This document shows, one piece after another, positions 1 through 13,788 of a stretch of DNA of 64,000 nt (within the stretch, counting starts at the first letter, position 1; every line of letters starts with the position of its first letter). Position numbers and translations under genes: made by a program. This DNA is from Macrotis lagotis (Eukaryota > Chordata > Mammalia > Peramelemorphia > Peramelidae), in assembly GCF_037893015.1 (NCBI RefSeq), contig NC_133666.1, forward strand, positions 619,242,974 through 619,306,973, read 5' to 3'. Below the pieces are notes generated by a model. It saw only the letters and a list, made by a program, of their open reading frames with translations, searched no databases and was not told the origin of the DNA.

Positions 1-189
1 GGTGAAGTGTCTAAATTCTTCAGAATCATGTTTTTAAATGGTTAAACTCAAGAAGAAAACCAATTTTGTTGAAATAATTATCAAAATACTTTAAAAAAAT
101 TCTTCACTGACTTCAGGCTCCCTTTCCTTTACATACTCAGTGGTGTCATCACAACAAATGTCTATTGTTTCACCAACTCAGTACCCCTT

Positions 190-520
190 CCCTTTCATGC
201 CAGCAATACCCTCATTTTTCTTTCCCCCACCCCAGGCCTTTAGTGCATACCTTTCTCATTTGCATCTCCTCATGGCTGTTACAGCCACTTTCAATTCTGG
301 CTCTTAGAATCCTGTTTCCTTTAAGGCAAGGATCATATGCCACATCTACTGGAAACCTTTCTGGACTTCCATAGTTGTCTTTCTCACTGCTCAAATCATG
401 CGGAGACAAGCTGTTTACACATATCCCTCTTCGTCACCATGATTTTCTAAGCTCCTTGAGAGAGCTGTGCCTTGTAGGCACCAAACAAATGTGTGTTGTG
501 CTGAATTGGGGAGAACCTTT
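190..520 (+). repeat. L2-like LINE 3' fragment
   Basis: Pyrimidine-rich text with 'caggcctttagtgcatacctttctcat', 'ctggaaacctttctggac' and 'taagctccttgagag', the usual sequence of marks in L2 3' parts. Old and divergent. Confidence 0.5.
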
Positions 521-665
521 CAGACATAGGGGAAAAATAGCTAGAACAGCCCCTCAGATTACAGCTCACTCTTCCCTTCAACCACCACCTGCTCTTAATA
601 ACCAGAGAGCTTTGCTCCTTAATAGGACAGTATAAGGTGTGCTGTCAACAGACTGGAATCCCCAA

Positions 666-2190
666 TGAAAAAAAGTGCAAAAGGAGGTGGCTTAGCCTCA
701 CCAGATCTAAAATTATATTATAAAGCTTCAGTCATCAAAACTGTCTCATATTGGATAAGAAATAAGAGTGGTAGATCAGTGGAACAGACTAGGTGCAATA
801 GCAGGAAACGATTATAGTAATCTGCTATTGATAAACCCAAAGAGTCCAGCTATGGGGTTAAAAACTGATAAACTGTTGGGAAAATTGGAAATTTGTATGG
901 GAGAAACTTAGATTAGACCAACACCTCACACCCTATACCAAAATAAGATCCATATGGACGCAGGATTTAGACATAAAAAACAATACTATAAGCAAACTAG
1001 AAGATCAAGTAGTTTACCTGTCAGATCTATGGAAAGGGAAACAGTTTATGACCAAGGAAAAGATGGAGAACATCATTAAAAACAAACTAGATAATTTCAA
1101 TTACATTAAATTAAAAAGCTTTTGCACAGAGAAAACCACTGTAACCAAGATCAAAAGAAATGTAGTAAATTGGGAAACAATTTTTGCAACTCGTATCTCT
1201 GACAAGACTCACTTCTAAAATATACAGAGAACTGAGTCAAATTTTAAAAAAAAGCCATTCCCCAATTGATAGATGGTCAAAGGATATGCAAAGGCAATTT
1301 ACAACTGAGGAAATCAAAGCAATCCATAGTCATATGAAAAATTGCTCCAAATCATTACTCATTAGAGAAAATGCAAATTAAAGCATCTCTGAGATACCAT
1401 TTCACACCTCTCAGATTGGCCAATATAACCAGAAAGGACAATGATCAATGTTGGAAGGGATGTAGAAAATCTGGGACACTTAATACGTTGTTGGTGGAGC
1501 TGTGAACTCATCCAACCTTTCTGGAGAGCAATTTGGAATTATGCCCAAAGAGCAACAAAAATGTGCATACCCTTTGATCCAGCAATACCACTACTGGGTC
1601 TACACCCTGAAGAGACCATGAAAAAGGTCAAAAACATCACCTGTACAAAAATATTCAAAGCAGCCGTTTGTAGTGGCAAAGAATTGGAAATTAAGTAAAT
1701 GTCCTTCAATTGGGGAATGGCTGAACTGTGATATATGCAAGTTATGGAACACTACTGTTCTATTAGAAACCAGGAAGCATGGGAATTCAGAGAAGCCTGG
1801 AAGGATTTGCATGAACTGATGCTGAGTGAGATAAGCAGAACCAGAACATTGTATACCCTAAACAGTAAACAGGGGGTGATGATCAACCTTGATGGACTTG
1901 CTCATTCCATCAGTGCAACAACCAAGGACAATTTTGGGCTATCTGCAATGGAGAATATATCTGTATCCATAGATAGAACAAAATTACAATTCTATCATAC
2001 TGAACTCTTGTACATTATTTTTCTTCCTTAAGGATATGATTTCCTCTCTCATCACATTTAACTGAGATCAATTTATAACATGGAAACAATGTAAAGACCA
2101 ACAGACTGCCTTCTGTGGGGGGGTTGGGGAAGCAGGAATCGGGGGAAAAAATTGTAAAACTCAAAATAAAATCTTTCTTAAAAAAAAAAA
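666..2190 (+). mobile_element. 5'-truncated LINE-1 with target-site duplication
   Basis: About 1.5 kb of L1: the end of ORF2 (broken by many stops) and the 3' UTR with polypurine/G tract near 2117 and an A tail at 2180-2190. Flanks carry a near-perfect duplication, agactggaatcc(c)caa at 650-665 and 2191-2205. The duplication differs by one base, so the copy is moderately young. Confidence 0.9.
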
Positions 2191-3499
2191 AGACTGGAAT
2201 CCCAATTCTGTGGTCACCTAAGGGTGTGAGTGGTGTCTCCTTTCCTTCTGAGCCAGTTACATATCAAGACAATCTCTTAAGATCCAAAATCCTCAGAAAA
2301 TCCCTCTCCTCCTGGCTCTAGGAGGAACAGGGTTGGTTACTGCTTCAATAGGGTAAAGTCTTGCAGAAAAATACAAGACTCCATGTTCACTGGGACTTGA
2401 ACTCAAAGGAAAAATACTGTGCCCCAACAGCTCCTAGAGTACTTTGGAAAAGGGGGAGGGTAGACATGTTTTGGGTTTTGTGATTCTATTAGTGTAAGCA
2501 GCTTCCAGAGTGCAAATTCTCTCAACAATAAAGATCAGCAACTCTTCTCAAACTTAGAAGTGGCCTGAAGGGACCAGGAGGTGCTGAGAATTGTTCATGA
2601 TTGTTTGTCAGAGAGGGGGCCTTGAACCTATTAGTTCTTCCAAATCCTAAAGCTGATCCTCTATTGTCTTACTTTGGCTTTACTGGCAATAAGTAAATTA
2701 TTCGTGGATTATCATTAATAATCTTGCAATTAAATTCAATCAATATTTATTGTCTACCATGTTCAAGGTACCTAGGAATAGAACACCCCACCTCAATCAT
2801 CTATGCAATAGCCAGTGATTTGCTTTAGAGGTTCAAGGGATCCACCTTAGAGGATACCCTCTCCTTTCACAGCTGCAAATACAGATGCCCAGAAAAATCC
2901 TGCCTCAGGTTATACAGATAAGTGATTGGCAATGAAAGGGGGAATTAGACCCCAGGCCCCTTGAATCGATATCCTCAAAGCTGGAAGGAATCTCAAAATT
3001 CCAGCTCCTAAAAGGGAGTTCATTTCTGACTTTGTATACAGCAGGTATTTAAAGGAAATGAAACTATTCAAGGGGTGGTAGAAAGATCAGGCGCCAGAAC
3101 TGATTCAAATATTGGCTTTATCACAGATCCTGGAGAATAAGCAAAAGTGCCATTAAAAAGTGTCCTTTCCTAGCTTCGTGCCTCCCTCTTGCTGAAGACC
3201 CCCATGGAAAGGGCTAACAGTGGGGCTCCCTGCAGAGACCCTTCCCCTCCACTTGATTTGGCACAACAATAAAGGCTGGTCACCACCCTAACTCCAAATA
3301 CACACTGAGGGAACAGGGAACTGTTGGAAGTTTAGATTTTCAAGTAACAGGAGTCCTTTCCTCAAAGTCTGTGAGAAAAGGGAACTTAGGACAGGATAAA
3401 TTAGACAGAGTTAAGTCCTAGACTCCCAAATAAAGGAGTTTCCCTTGCTGCCCACTTAGATTGGAGGAAAGATTGGACCCCAGGTTTTGTTTCCAGAAG

Positions 3500-3710
3500 T
3501 ACTTAGATACACACAGTGGATAAAATTCCTGATCTGAAGTTAGTAAGACCTTAGTTCAGATTCCCCAATACTTAGGAGCTATATGAATCTGTATAAGTAA
3601 CAATCTCTGAGTGCCTCAGTTTCCTCATTGGTTCTATGAGTTACAGTTAATTAAAATAAAAGATCTGTAAAATGCTTTACAAACCTAAGAAACTATGCAA
3701 ATGCAAGTTG
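3500..3710 (+). repeat. MIR-related SINE
   Basis: Marks in order: 'ggataaaattcctgatctgaagt', 'gtgcctcagtttcctcatt', 'gtaaaatgctttacaaacc'. Divergent, without clear flanking duplication. Confidence 0.55.
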
Positions 3711-4374
3711 TTTTTAAGAGTCTCTCAGTCCCCCTTTCTTCTCTTCCATTCCCACAAAGATTGGGAACCTGACAGCATGGGAGAAAAGCTGGAGTTTGAA
3801 TCCATGATTTCTATCACACTCATAGAGACCCTCATTGCCTGGAGTCATTGGCGCTAGATTCTTTTAAGTCATACATAGCCAGACCAGGCTAGGCCAGACT
3901 CCTAGAGAGGATGACTAAACTCAGGAACTCACTTTTTCCCAGTTCTGTTTTCTTGTTTCCTCTGAGCCCAATAGACTTTGCACTCCTTAGGGAAAAACCT
4001 AAGGCATTCTCCTTGGTGAAGCACTGAACAACAGAAACAAAGAATCCAAACTCCCCTAAGAAGAAAATGACTTAGATTTCAGTTATTCCCCAGAAAGATC
4101 AAAGCTCAATGCATATACCCCCATCTCTTCTATACCCCAACTCTTCTCCTGTCCCCCACTCCCTCCCCAGAAATCAAGGAATAAAGCAGAAGATGCTGAG
4201 TTGGAAGGTCATCTCCCCAAACCAAGTCCTAATGAATACCTGGGAGGGCTGTTTCCAAATTTGTTCTTCCTATTTTACACCCCATTAAAAGCAGAAAACT
4301 CCAAGTCGTTGTGAGCCCTTATATGGCTCCAAAATAAGAGCTACTGTGACAATCCAGGTGGGAGCTAGGTAGGG

Positions 4375-4580
4375 AAAAATACTGATACAGCATCTACCAT
4401 ATGCCAGGGATGGACTAAAGGATTTCACAAGCATCTAATCTGCTCCTCACAAAAAAGCCTGCAAGGCAGGTGGAGACAGCTGAGAAAAGAAAGACATAAA
4501 GGGATCACATGGCTCCTCAATTTCAGAGGTTTGATCTGAACTCGGGTCTTTCCATTCCACAATCCATTGGGCCACCAGTT
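4375..4580 (-). repeat. MIR SINE
   Basis: Reverse-strand MIR pattern: 'catctaccatatgccaggg', 'tctaatctgctcctcac', 'aactcgggtctttccattcc'. Confidence 0.6.
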
Positions 4581-5914
4581 ACTTCCAAGAGAAGAATGTG
4601 ATCGACACTGTCAAAGGCTGAGACAGAAGACAAGTATTGAGAGGAGGCTGCTGGATGTGGCAATAAGATCACTGGCCCCAGGGAGGAGTGCTGTTTCTGT
4701 GAAATGAGGAGGTAGGAAGCTAGATCAAAAGGGACTAATAAGATAGTGAGAATCCAGATGCTCTAGGAATCGAATGACAAAGGATAAAATAAAAAGACAA
4801 AAGTTAGTGGGTATGGAAGGATCAAGTGAGGGTTTTTTAAGGATGAACAAACACGGGAGGCAGGAGGGAAGGAGCCAGCAAACAGGGAGAGATTGAAAAT
4901 GAGGGATGGAATGTGTTTTGACAGAGGGAGAAACAGAAGGGGAAACACTTGTACAAAGAGAAGACAGTCTGGGGCAAAAATCAAGTCTCTTCAACCCTCT
5001 CCAGGTCCTGGTTCCCTTATTTTAAAAGAGACGTCAATTATGTCTGCAGTCCCTTCTAACTCTAAATCTATGAACCACTGATCCTATGTGTGGAACATCT
5101 ATTTCCCAAAGCAGTCTGGGACCTAGGGCAGTTTGTCAGAACCAAGGCTTAAGACAAAGCTACTGTAGTGATCAAGAGAAAGGACGACCCTGCTGTCCTC
5201 TGTCTTGACTAAATACTCAACAGTGGAATTGAGTATGCAGAGGAAGAGGAGAAAGGGGAGAGAACCTTTTACTCAGACTCATTATTCCACTAGACAATAT
5301 ACCCCTCTGGTAAAGTCTATGGATCCCGCACCCCTTCCCACTTCTCAAAATATTTTAAAATTACAAAGAATACAATTCTATTAAAATACAGGTCAGACTG
5401 CCCCCGCTCCCACCCCCAAACAGGAGCATTTTTCATTCTCCCAGCCTTCCAGAAGGGACTCTCTTTTCCACTTCTAGGCAACAAGTGTTCAAAGGTCCTA
5501 GTTCCCCACTACCGGCCAGGTACATCTCCTGCCCCTTAATGGCTAAAGCCTTAGAAAAGTCACCGTATTTGAAGCGAACAGAAGCAGCAGTTTCTTTGGC
5601 CATTTTTCTACATTTATTCACTTTTAAGACTCCACACTCTATAGCCTCTGACCTTCCACAACCTGCTGGATCCCAGTGGGGTGGAGAATTCTGGTGTCTG
5701 GTCAGCTCAGAGGACTAGCCACAATAGAGGCCAAACTTTATCATTCCATTATCTATCCCGAATCCAGTCGAAGCATCTCTGGAAGGCCCTATTCTCCTCC
5801 CTGGGAGGGAAGGTCAGAGTTTCAGTTCTATCTTCCTCAGAGGTTGCCCTTCCCACCCCCTATTTCCCTAAAGATCCCAGTCCAGAACAGGCCTAAGCAC
5901 CTCAAATTTCAGCC

Positions 5915-5920
5915 TTTATT
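5915..5920 (-). terminator. EEF1D: EEF1D poly(A) signal
   Basis: AATAAA on the minus strand, 33 bases after the stop codon. This gives a very short 3' UTR, as is usual for abundant elongation-factor messages. Confidence 0.8.
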
Positions 5921-5953
5921 TTGGTTACAGAGTCACACACATTCAGGGGTCTT

Positions 5954-5992
5954 TTAGATCTTGTTGAAAGCAGCTATGTCAACGCTCTGCAC
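5954..5992 (-). CDS. EEF1D: EEF1D last coding exon
   Basis: Acceptor ATTTGCAG|GTGCAG, then [12 protein letters not shown] and TAA at 5956-5954. The C-terminal residues of the exchange domain are unchanged from the human protein as I know it. Confidence 0.96.
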   Translation of the reverse strand: MQSVDIAAFNKI

Positions 5993-8900
5993 CTGCAAAT
6001 GGGAAGACAGACAGAACCGATTAGAATGATGACCAATGAACTGCTTGCAATCTTATATTTCCATTCATCCTCCTTACTCCCACCATTCTTTTATCCCCCT
6101 GCCTAGGGAAATCCAGACAATCCAAGGCAAGATGTCTTATAGATCAATCCTTAGTTGGCTGTCAAATTCAATATTTTCATATTATATACTGGAAAACTGA
6201 GGCAAAATTCAGGGAACTGAATTGCTTAAGGTGGGTGGAAGAACTAGCACTAGAAGCCTCAGACCCTAACTTCCAAGGTCACAAGACAAGATCAGCAACA
6301 GGAAATACTTCCTCTGTCCAAGCTTGGCTTCAAATAAAAGCTATTAGATGTAGGCTCTTTGATCTGGAGCTGGACAAATCCTTAGATCTCTGGAGGTAAA
6401 GGTCATTTAGTCTAATCCCTTCATTTTACAGATAAGGAAAATGAGATTAAAAGAGGTTAAAGGGCCCATGTCCAAAAAGGAGTAAAGAATTGGGATTCAA
6501 TGCTTTCCAAATGTAGTGCCTGACCATGGACATACAGGCAACACACCCAGAGGCCCAAAGGCAATCTTCCTAAGAACTTACATAATCTTCAAACTTGGTG
6601 ATCTCCTCTTCCAGGATGTCTGTGCCCACCTTGTCATCCTCTACCACGCACTGGATCTGCAGCTTCCGAATACCATACCCCACGGGCACCAGCTTGGAGC
6701 CTCCCCAGACCAGTCCATCCAGCTGTATGGAACGGACACACTCTTCCATCTTCGCCATGTCTGTTTCATCATCCCACTTGGCAGAAACAGGAAAAGGGTC
6801 AGCTAGTCCTTATCTATTTGGAGAAGGAGCCAAACCTGTATATCCTACCTATATCTACCCCTAGAATATCCATATCACAAATGTGCTGAGCTCTATAACC
6901 AAAGCTAAATATTAACTTTAGAGATAAAAAGGATATTGTCAAAAAAATTTGTGCCAGGGGCAGCTAGGTAGTGCAGTGGATAAAGCACCGGCCCTGGAGT
7001 CAGGAGTACCTGGGTTCAAATCCAGTCTCAGACACTTAATAATTACCTAGCTGTGTGGCCTCGGGCAAACCACTTAACCCCCATTTGCCTTGCCAAAAAT
7101 CTAAAAAAAAAAAAAAAAAAAAAATGTGCCAAAGAATGTGGGTTTCCATGCTTCCTTTTAAAAGCAGACTCCATAGCTCCTCCCACCACCCCACACAAAG
7201 GAATCATCTTCACCTGAGGACAAATGCTCCACAGCTTTAGACTTTGAATCCACTCTCTCATTTTACCTTCATATCAGCTAAAAGGGCTGAAATTTCTCTA
7301 CAATTCACAGTAAAATACAAGTTTAAAAAAAACTAGATGTAACTTGCCTAGGGTCACACAGCAATTCTGTGGTAGAGCTAGGGCTAAGAATCAAGATTTC
7401 CTAGAAGAACTTGCATCCTAGTTCTTTTCCCTTCCTTCCAACAGAGGGTAATTCACGGTAGCACCAGAGTCCAATCAACTACTCCTGTTCTGCCCCCTTC
7501 CTTCATCCAAACCCAGTCTTCTACTCACAGGCTTGACATCTAGAAGAATGGAAGACTTAGCAATCAGCCCTGGCTTCTTGGACTTCTTCTCTGCATACTG
7601 CCGAAGCCGCTCCTCCCGAAGCCGGGCTGCTTCCTTGTCTTCTTCCTCATCATCACTACCAAACAAGTCAATATCATCATCTTCCTCATCATCTTCTGCT
7701 GGGGTGGCCACTTTCTTAGCAGGTGATGTGGTGGGCTCTATCTTCTGCATAGGGGACACATGCTGCCCCACAGAAAAAGAGAAGATCAGAAAGTCAGGGG
7801 AAAAAAGATCAGAAAAATGTGGCTGGGCCCTGAGGGACAAATCCAAAGGTTTCTGGGATGATATTAATGACCTGCAAGATCATCCAAGGCCTTTCCTTCT
7901 CTCTCATCTGAAGTTTATTTTTCCTAGCCAGTGGATCCTTCTTGCATCAGATTCCACTTTCCACTCTCAAATCACTTTCCATCTTAAGCACAATTCAATT
8001 CAATGCAACACACATTAAAAGGAGGTGCTCTAAGGAATACTAACAGAGAGGATATCAAGAAGAGCTACAGAAAGCACTTGAGTCAAGCCTTGCAGGAAGA
8101 GAAAGATGGGAGAAGGTAAAAATGAAGTAGTAAGCTTGAGGTCCAGGTAAATAAATGAAGCCAACTGCTGAAAAGCATGAAAAATGGGGACACAAAACAA
8201 GAGGTTTGTGGGGCCTTGAATGCCAGGCTGAGGGAGGGAATGATAATAGGCATATCACCTGGGCAGCTACATAAAAGATATATGTGAATAGACCAAAGGC
8301 AATAAGGCCTTTATGTTGTGAACTGATGCAACCATCCTAGAGAACAATTTGGAACCAAGCCCAAAGGGCAATACAATTGTGGATACTCTGCTCCAACAAT
8401 ACCATGGCTAGATCTACATCCCTAAGAGATAACTAGAAAAAGGAAAAAGATCCACATGTACAAGCATACATATATAGCTATTCTTTTTGTAGTGGCAAAG
8501 AACTGGAAAGTGAGGGGATGCCAGTCAACTGAGGAATGGCTGAACTATGGTACATGAATGTTATGGAATACCATTGTTCTGTAAGAAATCATGACCAGGA
8601 AGACTTCAGAAAAAATTGCAAAGACAGAACTGATGCTGAAGGAAGTGAGCAGAATCAGAAGAATGTTAACATATTAACAGCAACATTGTGAGATGATCAA
8701 TTATGATGTACACAGCTCCTCTCAACAATTCAATTATCAAAGACAATTCTGAGACTTCACTATGGAAAATGCCTTCCACATCCAGAGAAAAAAAAATTAT
8801 GGAATTTGAAAGTATAACAAAGTGTACCAACATTCATTTTTGAAAACTTGTTTTATGCTTTTTATGGTCTTTTATCCCCCTCTCATGTTTTTTTTCCTTT

Positions 8901-11900
8901 TTATTCTCATTCTTCTTTCACATCATGATTAATATGGAAATATGCTTAACATGCATAATCTATTTCAGGTTACTGTCAAGGGGACAGGGAAGGGAGGGAA
9001 AAAATGTGCAACTTAAAATCTTACAGAAAAATCAATGTTGAAAACTTTCTTTGATAACTACTCCTATGTCGATGCTGGGATAAACAAAGATGGAGAAAAA
9101 GTTGGAAAGGCTAAACAGCACTGTTCTATGACCTGGGGAGGTGATATCTGTGCTATGTACAAAAGAGGCCAGTGCAAGTCAGATCAAAACTAGGTCCCAG
9201 GGGCAGCTAGGTGATGCAGTGGATAGAGCACCGGCCCTGGAGTCAGGAGTACCTGGGTTCAAATCCAGCCCCAGACACTTAATAATTACCTAGCTGTGTG
9301 ATCTTGGGCAGGCCACTTAACCCCATTGCCTTGCAAAAAAACAAACAAAGTCCTAGTGCTGGTAGGTAAACCTTCACCTGAGTCTGAGGAGCCAGAGAAC
9401 GGTGGGAGGGGGAGCTTTTCTCCAGGGTGCACAGCCGGGTTTCGAGTTTGGAGATGGTAAGCTGCAGGTCCTGAACCACTGTAAAAGGAAGAAGGAATTA
9501 CTAGGTGAGAGCAACCCCAAGCAATGTTGCTCCATAGGGACAGGGCAGACTTCCTTTACCCATAGGTTGTGGGTGATATTCATTCACTCACCACTTCGAA
9601 GGCTCTGGTTTTCTGCCTCTAGATTGGAAATTCTGGTGACCAGCTCACTATGGTCCCCACTGGGGCCACTGGAAGAGCTGGTGTTTGCACTCTGTAATGA
9701 GAAATAGGAAGGAGGCCTAAGTTGTTGGGTCAGAAGTCTTCTAAGGTCACAGAAGAAGCAGGGGGAAAGGGAAAGAGACCCCAATCCCTAAAGGGGAGTC
9801 GGGAAAGATGGGACAGAAAAAATGATGCTACTGGGCAGAGGAACACAATAAAGACAATTCATTTTATTCTTTTGACAGCTCACTGAGAACTCAAGAGATT
9901 CCTCTTCTATAAAACCCCTTCCTCTTCCCTCCTGCCTCTGTCCTCAAAAGGAAAAAAAAAAAATCCCAAACTAACCTAACCCAATCATGTACAGGTCTTT
10001 TCTCTCCAAGACTGAGGGAACAAGCTTTAAAGGAGTAGGAAGGTAGATGCCAAGTTCTGTCCCTACAGTCACCCACAACTAGTCTGCCATCTCTGCATTA
10101 CAATGAAAGGGGTGTGCTGCTGCCAGACCACCCAAGACCCAGTCCTAGCAGAAGCATCAGTCCAGCACAATAAAGACAAGCTCAATTCCAGGTCCAGCAT
10201 GCAGCTGACCAATAAAAGATAAAGATTATAGGAATTGGGAAGTGGAAGACAGGAAGGAAGGTATGGAAACTCTAATCACATGCCTGTCCAACTCTGACCT
10301 AAACAGATAGATGGAGGCTTGATCATCTATGACCTGGGGCTAGAAGCCAGGAGAACCTGGTTTTCCACCATATCACTGGAATCTCCCCTTAACCCACAGG
10401 ATGTGAACCTGGCTGAAGGGTGTCAGGAAACCATCTCACAACTATGGTCTCCTCATGCAAAGTTTTAGTGATGTGACTAGACAATCTTTGTTCTAGAATA
10501 AAAAATATAATCTTCATCAAAGCAGACAAGACAAAACAGGAGAAAAAAACAACAAAAAGGGAACCCTGGTTTAGACCTTTGCTACTTTATATTAAGTCTC
10601 AGTTCAGAGAAAATTAGGGTTCCTGAACTCCCTTTCTTTTAAAAAGCAAGAAAAAAAGATACGAAAGTCACAGAATAGAAAACAAAGAAACTGAGGATAT
10701 GAAATCTGGTCAATTTGGAAGGCACAAGATCAGAAAAACACCCGTCCCTTAGGGGTACTAGGTTGTGGATCAAGGGTCAGGGGGTGGCCTTGGCCTGGAT
10801 TCTCTCAAGAGCTACGAACCTTGAGGGTGAGCAGCCCTTTCCCTTCCCTCCCCAGAAATGACTTACAGGACCAGATTCGGCCTGGCTCAGGGTCTCAGGG
10901 GGACTTTGCAGCACCATCTTGAGCTGGAAATTGGGAGGGGAAAAAGATTCAAGGATGAGAGGTACAGGACAGAAACTAAAGCAGAGGCTGCTGAGACAGG
11001 TTCATACAGACAAAGGTCAGGAAAGGCAAGATGATGGGGGGGGGGGCAGGAAGAAGAGAAGAGATCCAGACAAGCCTGCCCAATCACACACACTTGGGGC
11101 CACAGGCCTAACACCTGCTTAGAACAGCCACAATAGGCTTTTGACTCCCCTAGGTGCAAAAGTGTTTGATCTATGCACACACATGCAAATTTCAGAGGCA
11201 AGGGCTCCAGTGCCCAGCTAAATGACTGGCCTCAAGGAATCCCAGGCCCTACTCCCATACATACCATTCCTTTCAGGTCTGTCTGCTGCTTTCTCTTGTT
11301 AGCTAGCTACATGAAGCCACAGGAGTCGTGCTCTTCCTTAACCATTCCTCTAAGATATTTATCTTAGATATATGTGATTATATATAAAGTGTGGAATGAA
11401 AGGTGGGCAGAATGTAACAAAGGAATCACGGGCTCCTTTTCCCATTCATGGAGATCATTACCTTCTCCCCTTGTTTGACAAAGTCTCAAGGAGAAATCTT
11501 ACTAACTACAGTCTCTCCTGACACTGGTCCACAACATTATCACCACATTACTCAGAAATCTTCCAGAGTATTCCATGGCCTCGGGAGTAAAGTTCAAACT
11601 CCTTCACTTCAATCCATCTATGAATAAATTAATTCAACAAACACAGTTGGGATTTGTGTTTAAGGAAGATAGACCCGTAGCCTTTAGAAGCCAGTCTCTC
11701 CTCCCTTTCCACCATAAACCCTCTGCTACAGACTGACAGATCTTCCTGCTTTTTCTAGACAACACACTCATTAGAAAAGCCCTCTTCTGCTTTAGAGGTC
11801 CTGCCCATTCTTCTAAGTCTTAGTTCAAATCCCTTCTCTTCCATGAGTCCCTCTGAAACCTCTCAAGTCTGCAATGAACTTTGTCCTGAAACTTTTATTA

Positions 11901-13747
11901 AGCACTTTAAAAAAAAAATAAATGGGAAATTATGGCTATAGAGACCAAATAAAATTTAAGCTATAGTTAATTACAATTAAACAGTCCTCATCTCCTTTCT
12001 GGCCTCAGAAATACCATCAATGTATGAATTCAGCTCTATTCACAAGCCACCATTTCTATTTTGGGAGAGAAACTTCTCCCTAAATAGACTGCCATTGCAT
12101 GGCATGATGGATGAATGAATGATAACCAGGAATGGTCAAAGACTATACAAACAATCCCTGAGCCATGGGGAGAGCTTTGGAAGGACAAGATACTAAGGCA
12201 CTTTTTTTTACCATGAAAACTATACCCAAAGATGTAATTAGAACTGAACTCCAAGGGTGATACGGTATCTGTCATTTTGCCTTCACTTGAATAAGAGTTC
12301 ACTAGTGCAGATCAACAACTCAACTTATTCATAAATAGCTGCTTTGGGTATAGAGAGTTTAAATGACTTAATCAGTGAGAGGAAATGTTTGAATTCACAG
12401 TATCCCAACTCTAAGGCTAGCTCTCTTCGCATGTAGATGTTCTGCCATGGATATGCAGGTATGAGAGTGTATTTGTGTATTCTTGTTTGTTCTCTGGTAA
12501 CTATAACATATGTATTATTTCTATGCAGACCTGCAAATACTATATATATATCTCCACATATATGTAGTTATATTATAAACCACATTTATATAAAATCAGG
12601 GCAGTCAAAAATCAAACACAGAAAAACAAACTAAAAAGGATAAGTAGGATTTTAGTTTTACTTAGATTATTTCTTTCTGAGCCTCACAATAATCCTGTTA
12701 AGGCAAATGTTCTAGGTACTGCTATTTTTCAGATGAGGAAGCTGAGGCTGAGGGAGACTGAATGATCTGAAGCTCCTCTGTCCAAAGTCCTGTATGTCAA
12801 TTAGCTCTGCCAGGTGCCTCTCCAGGCCATTTTAGAGATGGGAGACGGGAAGAATATTCCACTCAAAGGGAAGGACATGAATAACAGTGAGGAGGAAGCA
12901 AAATAAGATCCAAAAGCTGGTTTATTTGCTGGAGCATAGATAGGGAGTATTGGGAAACAAAGCACTGACAGGTAGATTCAGAGTCCCATCAAAATTTTTC
13001 TGATGGAGTCCAAAGAACGAAACCAGGTTCAATAAAATGTTCATAAATTTAGAGAAAATCAAGGTTTTCCAAAAGAGGAATGGATCCCCTCAGGGCTGAG
13101 ATCGTTAAGTAGAGATTAGATGATTACTTAAGAATTATGATTTAAAAGTGAATGCTGGGGGGGGGGTACCTGCTCAGGTCAGACCAAATGGCTTCTAATG
13201 CTTCTCCAATTCGGAAACGAGAATATTCAGTAACTTTGGAGGGCTCCTGAATGTCAGAATTTAGAGTAAGAATTTAACCCAGTAGCCAGTGGGGAACTAT
13301 TGAAGGCTTCTGGTAGAGGGAAAAATCATAAGTTTTGCTTTTAAAAAAGATTGTACAGAAGAATCTGGAGAGAAAAATAAAGCAGAGGCAGGGAAACAGC
13401 AGGCAACTGTAATAATTTAGGAGAGAGCTAATTAATACCTTGAAGAGTGGAGAGGAGGGGAAGAATAATTGACAGGTTTAGCAACTATTTAAATGTGAGT
13501 GAGGAAGAGGGAAACACAAGTGATCCTGAAGTTACAAGCTAGGTGAGTGGAAGAAATCTGATTTTTACTTAGAAGCAGCTTTACTTTAGAAGCAGGATTT
13601 AATGCTGAAGATGGAGACACATTGTGGGTGTTTAATAATTGTGGTTTTTTTACTTTTACAGTATTGGTTGATTTTTCATTTAAAGTAAAATCAAGGAGTG
13701 GAATTAAAGTGGTGGAATTTCAATGTTTATTGGGCAATGTCTTAAAG

Positions 13748-13788
<41 letters not shown>

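Larger units (their letters stand above)
2206..5900. other. Intergenic DNA downstream of EEF1D
   Basis: No coding exon recognised. Old MIR-type SINE copies near 3500-3710 (plus) and 4375-4580 (minus) and a T-rich/A-rich mix. NAPRT, the next gene in human, is not seen here. Confidence 0.6.

Noticed and set aside
1441-2031. Small frames near 1.4-2.0 kb as host genes
   Set aside because: They are broken remains of LINE-1 ORF2 and 3' UTR.
1-5900. NAPRT exons expected left of EEF1D
   Set aside because: No GC-rich exons or recognisable NAPRT peptide found; the gene is probably beyond the left edge.
7475-7846. 123-codon continuous frame as one EEF1D exon
   Set aside because: It reads through both splice sites; only 7529-7762 is exon.
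9200-9349. tRNA gene (promoter-like 'gggttcaaatcc' box)
   Set aside because: It is the tRNA-derived head of a SINE; the same holds for the other copies, and no cloverleaf tRNA stands alone in the window.
13749-13786. Repeat array of CRISPR type
   Set aside because: Simple dinucleotide repeat in a mammalian intron; no spaced direct repeats anywhere in the window.
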